A DNA stretch of 64,000 nucleotides. It comes from Desulfobulbus propionicus (GTDB lineage Bacteria > Desulfobacterota > Desulfobulbia > Desulfobulbales > Desulfobulbaceae). The stretch is from contig PDTD01000014.1 in NCBI GenBank assembly GCA_002748755.1, positions 26,223 through 90,222 on the forward strand. The letters are read 5' to 3'. Position numbers and translations under genes: made by a program. The first letter of the stretch is position 1, and every line of letters begins with the position of its first letter. Under the pieces are notes generated by a model, which was not told the origin of the DNA, did not search any database, and saw only the letters and a program-made list of their open reading frames with translations. This document shows, piece after piece, positions 1-7,673 of the stretch.

Positions 1-1
1 A

Positions 2-256
2 TCAGGAGCAGACTGGCTGGGCATGCAGGACGGTATTGTGGATCTGGCTCCTTTGGGCCCCATGGTTCCTGAGGCGGTGCAGCAGAAAGTGGCAGCTACA
101 AAAGCGGCCATTATTGCTGGCAAGGAAAAGGTTTTCACGGGACCAATCAAGGATCAGTCCGGGGCTGTCAAGCTGGCTGAAGGTATCACGGCCACGGATG
201 AGGAAATGCTGGGCATGACCTGGTTTGTCCAGGGAGTGGTCGGCACGACGAAATAA
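2..256 (+). CDS. BMP-family ABC transporter substrate-binding protein, C-terminal part
   Basis: Only the last 84 codons are present; the gene enters from the left edge. The tail (…MTWFVQGVVGTTK) matches the end of BMP/PnrA-type lipoproteins, which bind purine nucleosides outside the cytoplasmic membrane and deliver them to an ABC permease. The segment AVQQKVAATKAAIIAGKEKVF is the usual helix before the last strand of this family. The identity rests mainly on the two permeases and the duplicated ATPase that follow in the BMP order. The stop is 25 bases before the first permease, so they are probably co-transcribed. The ligand (nucleoside, or less likely another small molecule) cannot be read from this fragment. 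Confidence 0.8.
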   Translation, partial: SGADWLGMQDGIVDLAPLGPMVPEAVQQKVAATKAAIIAGKEKVFTGPIKDQSGAVKLAEGITATDEEMLGMTWFVQGVVGTTK

Positions 257-281
257 GGCATACCCGGAATATACTGAGCTG

Positions 282-1346
282 ATGCTAAGGTTTCGCGTCG
301 TACATAGACAGGAACGCCTGGGTTGGCGTTCCTGCTTTATATTTTTAGGGGCAATCGGTCTGTCCCTGGTTCTCTGTGCGCTGCTGCTTGCACTTCGGGG
401 GACTCCCCCGCTGGAGGGCATTCTGGTATTGTTTCGGGGTGGATTTGGTTCCCGATGGGCACTGGAAGACAGCCTGCTCAAGGCGATCCCCCTCTTTCTC
501 TGTTCCCTGGGGGTAGCCACCGCTTTTCGCCTGCAGATATGGAATATTGGGGCGGAAGGACAGTTCGGACTTGGGGCTATAGGGGCTGCCTGGATAGCCT
601 TACGGTACCCGGATTTACCGGGCTTTTTTCTCTTGCCCCTCATGATTGCAGCGGCCTGCGCGGCAGGAGGCGTTTGGGGCCTTGTGCCGGCACTTTTGCG
701 CCAGAAACTGGGGACCAATGAGATCATTGTTACCTTGATGATGAATTATATTGCCATCCAACTTCTGGATTACCTGGTCTACGGAGTATGGAAAGATCCC
801 ACCAGTTTCGGTTTTCCAATGACCCCAACCTTTTCAGACCAGGCAATACTCGGTCGTATGGGGGATTCCACGATACACTGGGGCGTGGTTCACTGCCTGG
901 TTCTGGGGGTGCTCTTCTGGATTTTTTTCTCATTTACCCGTACCGGGTTTGAACTCACAGCCAGTGGTGACAGTGTTCGTGCCGCCCGGTATGCGGGTAT
1001 TCCCTATGACAGGCTTGTCGTCCTGGTGATGGTGCTGAGTGGCGCCCTGGCCGGTTGGGCCGGGTTCATAGAAGCTTCTGGTACGTTGAACCGGCTGCAG
1101 CCCTCTCTCATGGTGGGCTACGGTTACACAGCCATTGTGGTTGCCTGGTTGGCCGGTCTCACCCCCCTGCGGATAGGGGTGACCTCCTTTCTCCTGGCCG
1201 GGCTGCGGGTCGGGGTTGAAAATATGCAGCTTGATCTTCAGGTCCCTGCGGCCTTTGGCAATATCATGGAAGGGCTTATCCTGTTGATGGTGCTCGCGGG
1301 CGGCTTTTTCGTGCATTATAAAATCGCTGCGGTGCAATCGATATGA
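282..1346 (+). CDS. ABC transporter permease, BMP/nucleoside type (first permease)
   Basis: A hydrophobic 354-residue protein with about eight to ten membrane segments. It carries the family landmark LGTNEIIVTLMMNYIA and the later ASGDSVRAARYAGIP loop, which resembles the coupling region of BPD_transp_2 permeases (YufP/NupP-like, sharing a fold with RbsC and LivH). It should form the membrane channel for purine nucleoside import with the next gene. The start is placed at the ATG at 282 rather than the in-frame GTG-region start at 225, which would overlap the binding-protein gene. Its stop overlaps the next start (ATGA), which indicates translational coupling. Confidence 0.9.
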   Translation: MLRFRVVHRQERLGWRSCFIFLGAIGLSLVLCALLLALRGTPPLEGILVLFRGGFGSRWALEDSLLKAIPLFLCSLGVATAFRLQIWNIGAEGQFGLGAIGAAWIALRYPDLPGFFLLPLMIAAACAAGGVWGLVPALLRQKLGTNEIIVTLMMNYIAIQLLDYLVYGVWKDPTSFGFPMTPTFSDQAILGRMGDSTIHWGVVHCLVLGVLFWIFFSFTRTGFELTASGDSVRAARYAGIPYDRLVVLVMVLSGALAGWAGFIEASGTLNRLQPSLMVGYGYTAIVVAWLAGLTPLRIGVTSFLLAGLRVGVENMQLDLQVPAAFGNIMEGLILLMVLAGGFFVHYKIAAVQSI

Positions 1347-2263
1347 CCCTGGATATGCTCATTCCGCTGTTGGCAGCGGCTGTTGTTTCCGGAACCCCGA
1401 TTCTCTATGCCACTCTTGGAGAGATGATTACCGAGAAATCCGGTGTGCTCAACCTTGGGGTCGAGGGCGTCATGATAGTGGGCAGCCTGGCCGGGTTTCT
1501 GGTAGCAAAGACCACGGGGAGTCCGGTACAGGGGTTTGTCGCTGCCGGCTTGGCCGGTGCCATGATAGCTTCCTTGCATGGCGTGGTCTGCCTGGTTTTT
1601 CAGGGGAACCAGGTCGTGTCCGGTTTGGCCCTGACCATTGTTGGGACCGGTCTGGCGAACTATCTGGGGACCTCCTATGTGGGCCAGTCGGCCCCTGGCT
1701 TTGCTCCGGTTTCCATCCCCTTTTTGGCAGATATTCCCGCCCTGGGACCGGTTTTGTTTCAGCATGATCCCCTGGTGTACTGCAGTTATATTCTGCCGGT
1801 CTGTCTGTGGTTTTTCTTGTACAAGACGCGATTTGGCTTGGGAATGCGCGCTGTGGGAGAATTCCCCGAGGCTGCTGCTGCCGTGGGTCTGAACGTACTG
1901 CAGTACCGCTGGTTTGGTATTTTGGCTGGTGGTTTCTGTATTGGCCTGGGCGGGGCCTACCTTTCCCTGGCCTACACCCATTTGTGGACCAACACCCTGA
2001 CCGGTGGCAGGGGGTGGATAGCGGTGGCGTTGGTTATCTTTGCCTTCTGGAGGCCGGGAAGGGCTGTCTTTGGGGCGTATCTCTTTGGCGGGATTATGGC
2101 GCTGCAGCTGCGCATGCAGGCGGCAGGGACACAACTGTCGTCTTCTCTTCTTTTGATGTTGCCCTATGGCCTGACCATCGTGGTTCTGATTCTGTCTTCC
2201 CTGAAACAGACGAGAACAGGTGAGCCCGCAGCGCTGGGGATAAACATGGAACCAATAGATTAA
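1343..2263 (+). CDS. ABC transporter permease, BMP/nucleoside type (second permease)
   Basis: A 306-residue integral membrane protein, shorter than the first permease as in YufQ/NupQ-type partners. The N-terminal ATLGEMITEKSGVLNLGVEG is the diagnostic motif of this half: in the family it reads GE-x-x-x-E(R/K)-x-G-x-x-N-x-G-x-EG. The protein should pair with the upstream permease as a heterodimer in the inner membrane. It starts inside the stop of the previous gene (4-base overlap) and is followed after 30 bases by a purine phosphoribosyltransferase, so uptake and salvage appear to be in one transcript. Confidence 0.9.
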   Translation: MTLDMLIPLLAAAVVSGTPILYATLGEMITEKSGVLNLGVEGVMIVGSLAGFLVAKTTGSPVQGFVAAGLAGAMIASLHGVVCLVFQGNQVVSGLALTIVGTGLANYLGTSYVGQSAPGFAPVSIPFLADIPALGPVLFQHDPLVYCSYILPVCLWFFLYKTRFGLGMRAVGEFPEAAAAVGLNVLQYRWFGILAGGFCIGLGGAYLSLAYTHLWTNTLTGGRGWIAVALVIFAFWRPGRAVFGAYLFGGIMALQLRMQAAGTQLSSSLLLMLPYGLTIVVLILSSLKQTRTGEPAALGINMEPID

Positions 2264-2293
2264 GCACCAGGAGAGCAGGAGGAGCAAGATAGC

Positions 2294-2782
2294 ATGGCCG
2301 AAAAAAGTGTCTACACCAAAACATACCCCATTTCCTGGGAGCAACTGCACCGTGATTCCAAAGCCCTGGCCTGGCGGCTGCTCAGCCAAGATTATTTTAC
2401 AGGCATTATCGCCATCACCCGTGGGGGGCTTGTGCCAGCGGCCATTGTTGCCCGTGAGCTGGATATTCATCTGGTGGACACCATCTGTATTTCCAGTTAT
2501 GACTGGAAAGATAAAAAAGGTGATCCTGAAATACTCAAGTCGTTTGCAGGCGATGGAGAAGGGTACCTATTGATTGATGACCTGGTTGATACGGGCCGGA
2601 CTGCACAGATTGTCAAACATATGGTCCCTCGGGCGCATTTCGCCACGGTGTATGCCAAGCCGGCAGGGCGGCCGTTGGTGGAAACCTATATTACAGAGGT
2701 GAGCCAGGATACCTGGATTCTTTTTCCCTGGGATTCCGAGTCCCGGTTTGTGCAGCCCATGGCCGACACACGCAGAACCTGA
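2294..2782 (+). CDS. gpt: Xanthine(-guanine) phosphoribosyltransferase
   Basis: A 162-residue type I phosphoribosyltransferase. It transfers phosphoribose from PRPP to xanthine or guanine, giving XMP or GMP. The PRPP loop is LLIDDLVDTGRTA at residues 92-104. An N-terminal ITRGGLVPA and the tail segment TWILFPWD are typical of the Gpt (XGPRT) branch. A good ribosome site (AGGAGG) lies about 8-12 bases before the ATG. It sits between the permeases and the ATPase of a nucleoside-type ABC transporter. This suggests that imported purines, or bases released from them, are salvaged at once. A hypoxanthine preference cannot be excluded from sequence alone. Confidence 0.92.
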   Translation: MAEKSVYTKTYPISWEQLHRDSKALAWRLLSQDYFTGIIAITRGGLVPAAIVARELDIHLVDTICISSYDWKDKKGDPEILKSFAGDGEGYLLIDDLVDTGRTAQIVKHMVPRAHFATVYAKPAGRPLVETYITEVSQDTWILFPWDSESRFVQPMADTRRT

Positions 2783-2859
2783 GCAAAGGTGAACCACCAG
2801 CATTCTTCGGGCTTTCGGTGGTGCTGGGGTGAATATTGTGTAAAAAAGTGCGCTGGCTC

Positions 2860-2932
2860 AAAGAGATCACAGAGGCCTGGTTTTGTCTCTTTTTTCTCAA
2901 ATGAGACAAAATGTTCACCGGAAATCCGGGGG
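2860..2932 (+). repeat. MITE-like repeat, copy 1 (one end)
   Basis: A perfect inverted repeat TTTTGTCTC / GAGACAAAA spans 2881-2911 and is followed by a terminal-repeat-like GGAAATCCGGGGG ending near 2932. This is the hairpin end of the 223-bp family described in the findings. The opposite end is not recognisable and may have been lost towards gpt. The copy lies between gpt and the transporter ATPase. Confidence 0.6.
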
Positions 2933-3061
2933 AGGCTGACGCGCAGGGGCTCTTATCTGTCAGCCTGTCTGCACCGTACCCAGCTACCAGCGAACGCGGA
3001 TCTAAGCCTGGTTGCTGTTTCGGTGCTTTGTGTCGAGCAAGAGAAGGTGTTTTGAGAAAAG

Positions 3062-4567
3062 GTGCTATCATTGACCGAGCTGATTCCACGCATACGACTT
3101 GAGGGGATTTCCAAGAGTTTTGGTACGGTACAGGCTAATGTCGATATCAACCTGGAGATTTATACTGGGCAGGTGTTAGCATTGCTGGGGGAAAACGGGG
3201 CTGGCAAGTCTACACTCATGTCCATTTTGGCGGGTCGACTGCAACCTGACAGCGGTGCCATATATCTTGATGGCCAACGGGTAGCCTTTACCGGGACGGA
3301 TCGAGCCATCAAGAGCGGTATTGGTATGGTGTACCAGCATTTTAAGCTGGTGGAAGCGATGACTGTGGCGGAAAATGTGTTTCTGGGTATTGCCGACCGC
3401 GTTTTTCTTCGCAAAAGTACCATGTATCAGGAGGTGTGGGCACTGGCTGAGCGGTACGGCATGAGTGTTCGGCCAGATGCTGTGGTGCATACTCTTTCCA
3501 TGGGCGAAAAACAGCAGGTTGAGATTCTTAAACTGCTGTATCGCAGCAGTTCGATCCTGATCTTTGATGAGCCGACGGCTGTCTTGACTCCCAGTGAGGC
3601 GGAGGGATTGTTTGCGACAATGCGGCAAATGACAAGGCAAGGCAAAGCCGTGGTGTTTATCAGTCACAAGCTCGATGAGGTACTGCGTGTCGCCAACCAT
3701 ATATCTATCCTCAAACGGGGTAGGGTGGTAGGCTCCATGCCCCGTTCGGCGGTTAGCGGCGCGGCGGAGCTGGCACGACGGATGGTCGGGCGGACAGTTC
3801 TTCTTGAGGTTGACAAGGAACCGGTTGAACCACGTCAGACGGTTTTGAAGATGAGTCAATTGGGCGGTTCCGGTCTGGAGAGCGTAGAGCTTGAGGTGAA
3901 ACAGGGAGAGGTCCTGGGCTTGGTTGGTGTAGCTGGCAATGGACAAAGAGCCCTGGTGGAAATTATCTGCGGTCTACGCAAGCCAGAGCAGGGAGCCGTC
4001 CGTCTTTTGGGTCGGGATTGGAAAAAGTTTTATAGCTGGAACAGCCAGCGGCACAAGTTGAGCTATATTCCAGAAGATCGTCTGGGGCTGGCAACGTGCA
4101 GGGGATTGGATCTGGTGGACAATTTCTTGTTGACCACAAGAAAGAGTTTTTGCCGTGGACCCTGGATTCTGCGCCGTCAAGCCAGGGAAAAGGCGGAAGC
4201 CCTTATAGAAAAATTTGATATTCGACCGCCGGAGCCAGGCGCCTTTGCCTGGCAGCTTTCTGGAGGCAATTTGCAGAAGATGGTGCTGGCCCGTGAGTTT
4301 TATCGCAAGCCGCACCTCATCATTGCCGAGCAGCCGACCCAGGGATTGGATATTGCTGCCGCAGAAGATGTCTGGAACCTGCTTTTGAAGGCCCGGGAAC
4401 AGGCCGGCATCCTGCTCGTGACCGGCGATCTTTCCGAGGCTCTGGCCCTTTCTGATCGCATTGGAGTCATGTTTGCCGGGACCATCATCGGGTTTGTCGA
4501 TGTCGATGACGCAGATCAGGTAGACAGAATACCTGAAATGATGGCAGGCATTCGCCAGGAAGAGTGA
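3062..4567 (+). CDS. ABC transporter ATP-binding protein, duplicated, BMP/nucleoside type
   Basis: A 501-residue protein with two ATPase halves. The first half has Walker A GENGAGKST near residue 43, signature LSMGEKQQVEI and Walker B LIFDEPTAVLTP. The second half has signature LSGGNLQKMVLAREF and a switch region, but its Walker A is degenerate (GVAGNGQRALVE). This one-strong, one-weak arrangement is normal for NupO/RbsA/MglA-type ATPases. It energises the two permeases upstream. The start is a GTG at 3062; TTG at 3071 is an alternative, and the preceding GAGAAAAGG could serve as the ribosome site. A repeat-bearing gap of 279 bases separates it from gpt, so its co-transcription with the permeases is likely but not certain. 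Confidence 0.9.
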   Translation: MLSLTELIPRIRLEGISKSFGTVQANVDINLEIYTGQVLALLGENGAGKSTLMSILAGRLQPDSGAIYLDGQRVAFTGTDRAIKSGIGMVYQHFKLVEAMTVAENVFLGIADRVFLRKSTMYQEVWALAERYGMSVRPDAVVHTLSMGEKQQVEILKLLYRSSSILIFDEPTAVLTPSEAEGLFATMRQMTRQGKAVVFISHKLDEVLRVANHISILKRGRVVGSMPRSAVSGAAELARRMVGRTVLLEVDKEPVEPRQTVLKMSQLGGSGLESVELEVKQGEVLGLVGVAGNGQRALVEIICGLRKPEQGAVRLLGRDWKKFYSWNSQRHKLSYIPEDRLGLATCRGLDLVDNFLLTTRKSFCRGPWILRRQAREKAEALIEKFDIRPPEPGAFAWQLSGGNLQKMVLAREFYRKPHLIIAEQPTQGLDIAAAEDVWNLLLKAREQAGILLVTGDLSEALALSDRIGVMFAGTIIGFVDVDDADQVDRIPEMMAGIRQEE

Positions 4568-4674
4568 CCTTGTTATCCGGTCTGAACGGATTGAGCGTCC
4601 ACGGGGGATCGTACAAGGTGCCATGTCTTTGGCCTGGTTTTCAAGGCGTGCCAATAGCCACAGGTGTTGTCCGA

Positions 4675-4735
4675 AGAGCTTATGAATGTTTTGTCTCATC
4701 TGAGACAAAAAGATGTGCAGATAAATATAGGGGAT
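4675..4735 (+). repeat. MITE-like hairpin, copy 2 (fragment)
   Basis: A perfect 10-bp inverted repeat TTTTGTCTCA / TGAGACAAAA with a 2-base loop (4689-4710) matches the hairpin of the dispersed family. The flank (GCAGATAAATATAGGGG) is only loosely like the family terminus. It lies in the 365-base gap between the transporter ATPase and the carbonic anhydrase gene, in which I see no gene. Confidence 0.5.
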
Positions 4736-4932
4736 GCCTGTGAGCAGGCGTACATATCGACAAAATGGGCACCAGTTGACAGCCCGGATGGACCTCTTCG
4801 GTGGGGTTTTAACGGCAAAGAGAAGGGGTATCGGAGTTTTTGGGTATCTGTTCACTGTCAAAAAGAGTACATGCGGCACTGTTTGAGCTGCGGAGAAATT
4901 CGGACGTATACATCAAAAATGGGGGGAACAAG

Positions 4933-5487
4933 ATGATTGTACAGTACAAAGAGTATTATCCGATTGTGGGAAAGGGCGGCTGGGTTGCACCGACAGCGAC
5001 GCTGATCGGTGACGCGGAGCTTGGTGAAGATGTCTCCCTGTGGTTTGGAACGGTGGTCCGTGGCGACGTGCACAGTATTAGAATCGGGGCCAGGACCAAT
5101 ATCCAGGACAACTGCATGGTGCATACCACCAATGAACAGGGTCCGAAACATGCACTGGATGAGGGGTATCCTGCCATCATAGGTGCTGAGGTAACCGTGG
5201 GGCATAACGTCATCCTTCACGGTTGTACCGTAGAGGATGCCTGCCTGATAGGAATGGGCGCCATTATCCTGGACGGAGCTGTCATCGGTCGAGAGTCCAT
5301 TGTGGGGGCAGGGGCTGTGGTGACAGGCGGCAAGGTGTTTCCCCCCAGATCAATGATCCTGGGTGCACCGGCCAAGGCCGTGCGCGAAATCAGTGATGAG
5401 CAGGTGGCCGGTATTCGGAAGTCCTGGCAAGGGTATGTCGCTTTGAAAAACGAGTATCACCAGGCAAAGGTGGGGGACTGCTTTTGA
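4933..5487 (+). CDS. Gamma-class carbonic anhydrase family protein
   Basis: A 184-residue left-handed beta-helix protein built from hexapeptide repeats (for example LIGDAELGEDVSLWFGTVV and later IGMGAIILDGAVIGRES). The metal-ligand histidines of the gamma-CA/YrdA family are visible in CMVHTT and in VGHNVILHGC. The active trimer would interconvert CO2 and bicarbonate or have a related role; many members of this family show no measured activity, so the reaction is inferred. The start at 4933 is chosen because GGGGGGAAC precedes it; a longer frame upstream has no ribosome site and odd composition. It is not obviously in an operon with its neighbours. Confidence 0.88.
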   Translation: MIVQYKEYYPIVGKGGWVAPTATLIGDAELGEDVSLWFGTVVRGDVHSIRIGARTNIQDNCMVHTTNEQGPKHALDEGYPAIIGAEVTVGHNVILHGCTVEDACLIGMGAIILDGAVIGRESIVGAGAVVTGGKVFPPRSMILGAPAKAVREISDEQVAGIRKSWQGYVALKNEYHQAKVGDCF

Positions 5488-5499
5488 TACGATTCCTGT

Positions 5500-5723
5500 C
5501 TTCCGCCTTGTTCATTGGCTCAGGCGGTTGTAGACTTGGTGGTTTTGGGTACGATAGTAGACGGGCATATGGGGCTTGCCACCATGGTGCCGAAGATGGT
5601 GCCGCATGAGTTGAGCTTGGGGGGCGCATTTTGCCGAAATGTGTGATTCCTACGACCACCACATTCCTTTGTTTGGATAGAGTGTTGGTACCCGAGACAA
5701 GATGTTTGTGCAAGATACGGGGT
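5500..5723 (+). repeat. MITE-like repeat, copy 3 (full length, about 224 bp)
   Basis: The left part TTCATTGGCTCAGGCGG corresponds to the family terminus. The middle AAGATGGTGCCGCATGAG and CATTTTGCCGAAAT align with the copy at 46953. The right part GAGACAAGATGTTTGTGCAA then ACGGGG corresponds to the hairpin end. Both termini have drifted, so this is an older copy. It fills the space between the convergent carbonic anhydrase and CBM48 genes. Confidence 0.65.
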
Positions 5724-5772
5724 AAGGCACCCCGTATCTTGCTGTTCTTGAACCGTATGTATACGGTTCAAG
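5710..5772. terminator. Two tandem perfect hairpins between convergent genes
   Basis: The first stem is 14 bp (GCAAGATACGGGGT with its exact complement, loop AAGGC, 5710-5742). The second is a 26-base near-palindrome, CTTGAACCGTAT / ATACGGTTCAAG (5747-5772). Neither has a long U-run on the plus strand. Their place between two converging genes suggests transcription barriers or mRNA 3'-end protection. The first stem begins in the end of repeat copy 3. Confidence 0.6.
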
Positions 5773-5796
5773 CCGGACGGGGGGATGTGATACCGT

Positions 5797-6093
5797 TTAG
5801 GTGGTGACAATGCTGTTTTGGTCACCGTATTCATTGGCACGGTAAGAGTCCGCACCGCTGTCGTTCACCCAGAGGTTGCCGTCCAGGATATACCGGAAAG
5901 CGTAGGAGGAATCCGGCTTCAGGGAAAGAGTGATGGAGAAGCTGTTGTCCTTGAGTTTTTTCATTGGTATCCCGTCCTGGGACCAGGCGTTGAAATCACC
6001 TGCCAGCACAGCGGAACCAGCGCCCTCCTCATTGGCATACTTAAAGGTGACCCTGCAGATTTTTCCTGTTTTTGAATAGTTTTTCTTCAGCAT
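5797..6093 (-). CDS. Small stand-alone CBM48 / isoamylase early-set domain protein
   Basis: A 98-residue protein that is almost entirely one glycogen-binding-type Ig-like domain. AVLAGDFNAWSQDGIPMKK is the typical CBM48/AMPK-beta strand-turn-strand, and YAFRYILDGNLWVND is its second half with the conserved W and D residues. There is no catalytic domain. Such free-standing domains are thought to bind alpha-glucans or to act as small adaptors; the partner here is unknown. The start at 6093 has a clean GGAG 6 bases upstream. It is convergent with the carbonic anhydrase gene and divergent from the U32 gene. Confidence 0.82.
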   Translation of the reverse strand: MLKKNYSKTGKICRVTFKYANEEGAGSAVLAGDFNAWSQDGIPMKKLKDNSFSITLSLKPDSSYAFRYILDGNLWVNDSGADSYRANEYGDQNSIVTT

Positions 6094-6133
6094 ACTATTC
6101 TCCTTAATCATGATGGGGTGGAAAAGAGTACTC

Positions 6134-6356
6134 ACCCGCATTTCTCATGAACAATTTGTCTCGTTTTATGAAAAAGAGACAAAAACAGATGGGGTGCTGT
6201 CCGTGGGCAGGCTCAACTTTCGACCCAATGTGCCCCAAACACTGAGCCCAGGCGGTACCACCTTTGACAGTCTTTTGGCAGCCCATATACCCAAGGAGCA
6301 TGAGGTCCCAAAATTCCCATACCTGGCATCACCTGAGCCGATGAGACATCCGGGCT
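6134..6356 (+). repeat. MITE-like repeat, copy 4 (full length, 223 bp)
   Basis: One of the best full-length copies. It starts ACCCGCATTTCTCATG, continues into the hairpin TTTGTCTC…GAGACAAA (6155-6183) and the block ACAGATGGGGTGCTGTCC, and ends CTGAGCCGATGAGACATCC GGGCT at 6356. The two ends are inverted repeats of each other. It lies in the divergent promoter region between the CBM48 gene and the U32 gene, so it could influence either promoter. Confidence 0.75.
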
Positions 6357-6416
6357 CAAAACATCTCCTGGTAGTATAAAACTGTAGGAAGAGTTCCTAA
6401 TCAGGTCAATTGCAGA

Positions 6417-7673
6417 ATGCAGAAACAGACAAATAAAATAAAAATTCCTGAGTTGCTTGCACCTGCAGGCAACATGGACAAACTGGTTACGGCCATCCAT
6501 TATGGAGCTGATGCCGTGTATCTGGGGGGGAAAGAGTTCAGTCTGCGGTCCCGGGCCGCCAATTTTGACCTGCCTGCTCTCCAAGAGGCCGTTTTGTATG
6601 CCCACGATCGAGGTGTACGGGTGTACGTGGCTGTTAATATTTTTGCCCACAATCGCGATCTGGCAGGAATGGAGGCATACCTGGCCTCTTTACGGCATTG
6701 CGGGGTCGATGCTGTTATTGTGGCTGATCCAGGGGTTTTGAGCATGGCCCGACAAGTTGTCCCGGATCTGTCTGTACATCTGTCTACCCAGGCCAACGTA
6801 ACCAATGCAGCCAGCGCCGACTTTTGGCGGGAGCAAGGGGTCAGCCGTCTGAATCTGGCACGCGAACTGGGCTATGAAGAAATCCAGCAGATCCGGCAGG
6901 CCACCGATGCTGAGCTGGAAATTTTTGTTCATGGGGCGCTGTGCATCTCGTATTCGGGCAGATGCATGTTGAGTACCTATATGACCGGGCGTGATGCCAA
7001 CAAGGGAGACTGTGCCCACCCGTGCCGCTATTCCTATAAACTGGTCGAAGAGAAACGGCCCAATGAATATTTCCCCATAGAAGAGGATGATCGGGGCACC
7101 TATATTTTCAATTCCCAGGATTTGTGTCTTCTTGGCAAATTGCCGAGGTTGATAGAGGTCGGAGCCGATTCCCTCAAAATAGAGGGACGGATGAAGTCTG
7201 TCGGTTATGTGGGGAGCGTGGTCCGCCTGTACCGTTGTGCCTTGGATTACATACAGGCCCAGCAAGCGTGTGTACCTTTGGCAGATATAGAGTTGCCCGC
7301 TGTTTTTTTTCAAGAAGTAAAGAAAATCGGCACCCGTGGACGTTCAGAGAATTTTTTTCTTTCTGCCCCTTCATTTGATGACATGCTCTATGGTACAATG
7401 CGTGTGGACCAAGGATATGCGCCAGTCGGCATTGTACGAAAAACTGAACCGTTATTCATCGAAACCCGAAACAGGTTGTATTGCGGTGATGAAATCGAGT
7501 ATCTTGGTCGCGCAATTACCCCGGTAACTGTTCAGGTCAAATCCATGTACACACAGGACGGGGGTGAAATGGCACTTGCACATCCAGGAAGTGTGGTACA
7601 GATAGTAACCGAACCGGTGCTGAGGTGTGCTGAAGAGAACGGCATTTTTCGGAAAAATATGGCAGAGCAATGA
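6417..7673 (+). CDS. U32 peptidase-family protein (TrhP/YegQ-like, RNA-modification type)
   Basis: A 418-residue protein with the U32 signature EIFVHGALCISYSGRCMLS (about residues 168-186). Four cysteines at about C176, C183, C199 and C203 are the likely Fe-S cluster ligands. The N-terminal half (ELLAPAGNMDKLVTAIHYGA) is a TIM-barrel start seen throughout the family. Family members were first called collagenases, but YegQ/TrhP-type proteins act in tRNA hydroxylation and RlhA in 23S rRNA hydroxylation, with prephenate as a proposed cofactor source. RNA modification is therefore the better guess. It overlaps the next gene by 4 bases (ATGA), which indicates coupled translation. The precise substrate cannot be read from sequence. 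Confidence 0.88.
   Translation: MQKQTNKIKIPELLAPAGNMDKLVTAIHYGADAVYLGGKEFSLRSRAANFDLPALQEAVLYAHDRGVRVYVAVNIFAHNRDLAGMEAYLASLRHCGVDAVIVADPGVLSMARQVVPDLSVHLSTQANVTNAASADFWREQGVSRLNLARELGYEEIQQIRQATDAELEIFVHGALCISYSGRCMLSTYMTGRDANKGDCAHPCRYSYKLVEEKRPNEYFPIEEDDRGTYIFNSQDLCLLGKLPRLIEVGADSLKIEGRMKSVGYVGSVVRLYRCALDYIQAQQACVPLADIELPAVFFQEVKKIGTRGRSENFFLSAPSFDDMLYGTMRVDQGYAPVGIVRKTEPLFIETRNRLYCGDEIEYLGRAITPVTVQVKSMYTQDGGEMALAHPGSVVQIVTEPVLRCAEENGIFRKNMAEQ

Noticed and set aside
1316-2470. Long open frame of 384 codons on the minus strand
   Set aside because: It lies opposite the second permease and gpt, whose frames have clear family motifs. It is rich in Q, H, P and G with no domain, as expected for an antisense shadow.
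7100-7400. Extra small frames within the U32 gene
   Set aside because: All overlap a well-supported gene in other frames and have no ribosome site or motif.
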